Below, one piece after another: positions 5,260-6,845 of a DNA stretch of 6,845 nt. This DNA comes from Paenarthrobacter nitroguajacolicus JCM 14115 (lineage in GTDB: Bacteria; Actinomycetota; Actinomycetes; Actinomycetales; Micrococcaceae). The first letter of the stretch is position 1; each line of letters begins with the position of its first letter. The DNA lies in the NCBI GenBank assembly GCA_001313365.1, contig BBFS01000154.1, positions 1-6,845 of the forward strand, written 5' to 3'. The notes beneath the pieces are model-generated. The model saw only the letters and a program-made list of their open reading frames with translations, made no database searches and was not told the origin of the DNA. A program made the position numbers and the translations under genes.

Positions 5260-6323
5260 TTAGCCTCCGCCTTGCCGCGTCGCCAGTAACCCATGAAGGC
5301 AACTTGCTTGCGGTCGATACCAACGTCCCGTACCAGGTACCGCCGCATTTCCTTGATCACGAACGCTTCACCGGCAATCCATGCGTAGAACGGGAGGGCG
5401 CCTGCGGGAAGGGTGGGGTTTTTGCTGGCTTCGATGGCTGCGGTGTCCATGCGTTGCGGGGGTTTCCCAGAGGATGTCCTGGTCCACGTTGACGTCTTCG
5501 GGCTCGGGTCCGGCGGCGGTGCCTGCGCCTTGATGCCTACCCAGCCCGGCACGGGAACGGCCTTGGCGACGGCTTCCTTGAGGAGTTCGCCGTGGGGGGG
5601 TCGTGAGCGTCCGATGGCTGCGCCACGTGCGAGCCAGGTGATTTCGATATCGGCTTCGGTGGAGATGTCTTGGAAGTCGCCGGCTTCGGGTACCTCGAGG
5701 AAGGCGTGGCCGGTCATATCGGCGGGCAGGCTTTCCAGGATGGCGCTGATGGCAGGGACAGCGGTTTCGTCGCCGGCCAGGAGCACGCGCTGGGCCAGGC
5801 CCGGACGCCATTCGATGCCGCCGTAGGCGCCGGCCGTGGTGCACTGGGCTGCGCGGTTGTTGGGGCCGATGATGGTGATGGCGTCCCCCCCTGGTTTCGC
5901 CGCAAGTGCCAGTTGGCAGCAGGTCCGCCGTGTCCGGCGTCGTCGAAGTGCATGACGAAGTCGATGTCGATCTCGGGGGTACACGGCGTCGAGGCGTTCA
6001 GACCGGACCGTGTAAGTGCGCATGTCACCGCGGACGGACGGGTCCATGGCCAACCATTCCTGGTACCAGCCGGCTTCTTCCATTTTGAAGGGAGGGAGCG
6101 GGATCTGCTGTCCGGCGGCGTCGAAGGACGGGATCATCAACTTCACGCGGAGGTCCAAAGTGTCCCCCCCTGCAACGCCGAAGTCACGCAGCGAGTAGCC
6201 GCCGAAGGTGATGCGACGGAAGTTGGGGCTGAGCTCCTGCACGGCCGTCACGGTGACGTCGAAGGCGAGGGTCATGGGCTCCACGGCGGCGCTTGCTTTT
6301 GCCTGTGTCGGTTGTGCACTCAT
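5260..6323 (-). CDS. Siderophore-interacting protein (FAD-dependent ferric-siderophore reductase; frame broken by run-length errors)
   Basis: A cytosolic flavoprotein of the SIP/ViuB family that releases iron by reducing ferric siderophores. From ATG 6323 (GGAG ribosome site) it shows FRRITFGG, the FAD-contact motif RTYTVR (residues 101-106), IGPNNRAAQ, LLAGDETAVPAI for the NAD(P)H-side domain, and near the end FYAWIAGEAFVIKEMRRYLV and AFMGYWRRGKAEA, all typical. Runs that are too long: 6164-6170, 5885-5891 and 5594-5600 (each +3, in frame), 5975-5979 and 5458-5462 (each +1). One base is missing near 5909 and one near 5519. The 3' end is uncertain. As written the frame runs past AEA through the hairpin and repeats to 4992, but a TAA at 5260-5262 one base out of frame sits exactly where the family ends, giving about 351 residues. 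It overlaps the upstream ABC ATPase gene by ATGA. Confidence 0.9.
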
Positions 6324-6845
6324 GAGGCGATCTCCAGTTCGTTGGTTGAAGCGGGGCGTGCGTGGTGGCGTCCAATGGGGGACGATCAGCGGTGTGCCTG
6401 AGATGGGGGTCCGGAACCACTCGGGATTCCAAACCGAAAACGTTCAAGACCAGTTCTTCTGTCACCACGACGGGCGCAGGTCCTTCGGCCACGATGCACC
6501 CGCCTTTCATGGCGATCACATGGTCGGCGTAGCGTGCAGCAAGGTTGAGGTCGTGGAGCACGATCGCCACGGTGGTTCCGCGGCTGCGGTTGAGGTCCGT
6601 GATCAGGTCCAGGACTTCCACTTGGTGTGCCAGGTCCAAGTACGTGGTGGGCTCGTCCAGCAGCAGGACTTCGGTTTCCTGCGCGAGGGCCATGGCGATC
6701 CAGACGCGCTGGCGTTGTCCGCCGGACAACTCGTCGATGCTTCGCTCAGCGAGTTCCAGCGTTGAGGTGGCGTTCAGCGCGCGCTGCACCGCGGCGTCGT
6801 CGGCTGCGCTCCAGCTGCGGAAGAAGCCTTGGTGCGGGTATCGCC
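6320..6845 (-). CDS. Iron-siderophore ABC transporter ATP-binding protein, 5' end outside the window (frame broken near the end)
   Basis: The C-terminal two thirds of a FecE/FepC-type ATPase that powers ferric-siderophore import through a BtuCD-like permease. Visible motifs: RYPHQ at the window edge, the ABC signature LSGGQRQRVWIAMALAQ, Walker B VLLLDEPT, D-loop YLDLAHQ and H-loop VLHDLNLAARYAD. Walker A must lie beyond 6845. Two G runs, 6405-6409 and 6377-6381, are each one too long. Corrected, the tail reads VVPDPISGTPLIVPIGRHH and ends ELEIAS at TGA 6320-6322, giving 174 codons in the window. The stop overlaps the ATG of the siderophore-interacting protein by ATGA, so the two form an operon. 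Regulation by an iron repressor is likely, but its operator would be upstream of the window. Confidence 0.93.

Noticed and set aside
687..5600. Poly-G/C tracts as phase-variable contingency loci
   Set aside because: They affect ribosomal, metabolic and regulatory genes alike, several times within one gene, and also non-coding linkers; this fits length miscalling better than selected switching.
551..6845. Classifying the frame-broken genes as pseudogenes
   Set aside because: All catalytic and structural motifs are preserved on both sides of each break, and small run-length corrections restore exact codon multiples and family-typical lengths.

Overview
The window looks like chromosomal DNA of a high-GC actinobacterium, most likely an Arthrobacter-type member of the Micrococcaceae. 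This rests on GC-rich codons, the ribosomal protein sequences, an actinobacterial type of cytosolic SGNH hydrolase, and TAnnnT boxes placed 6-7 nt from start codons as in leaderless actinobacterial genes. The organism call is inference from sequence style, without a database search.

Layout. 1-381: no convincing gene, with a C/A-rich, G-poor stretch. 382-473: three tandem copies of a 32-bp repeat. 501-539: a strong terminator closing a minus-strand operon, rpmB-rpmG-rpsN (1269 to 551), that encodes ribosomal proteins L28, L33 and S14. S14 and L33 contain no cysteine (zinc-independent type), and a perfect 15-bp palindrome resembling a Zur operator lies upstream at 1411-1425. 1674-4981: three related cytosolic SGNH/GDSL hydrolases, all on the minus strand. 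A divergent MarR regulator / YciI-like gene pair sits between the first and the second. 5036-5132: a second locus of the same tandem repeat, next to a large inverted repeat (5153-5223). 5260-6845: a minus-strand iron-siderophore operon with an ABC ATPase (its 5' end lies outside the window) overlapping a siderophore-interacting FAD reductase by ATGA.

A dominant technical feature is that G/C homopolymers are over-long (many runs of 7-8), with a few single-base losses in GG or GGG. Of the nine protein genes, seven need 1-7 small length corrections to read as full-length family members. In every complete gene the corrected length is an exact multiple of three and the catalytic motifs fall into place. 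I therefore treat these as sequencing or assembly errors over intact genes rather than pseudogenes, and give coordinates spanning the whole repaired gene.

Biologically, the window joins two metal-starvation modules (zinc-sparing ribosomal proteins, siderophore iron use) around a cluster of three paralogous hydrolases of unknown substrate. The most interesting points are the Zur-like control of the ribosomal operon, the hydrolase triplet with its shared C-terminal motif (one paralog has lost the block II glycine), and the dispersed 32-bp repeat.
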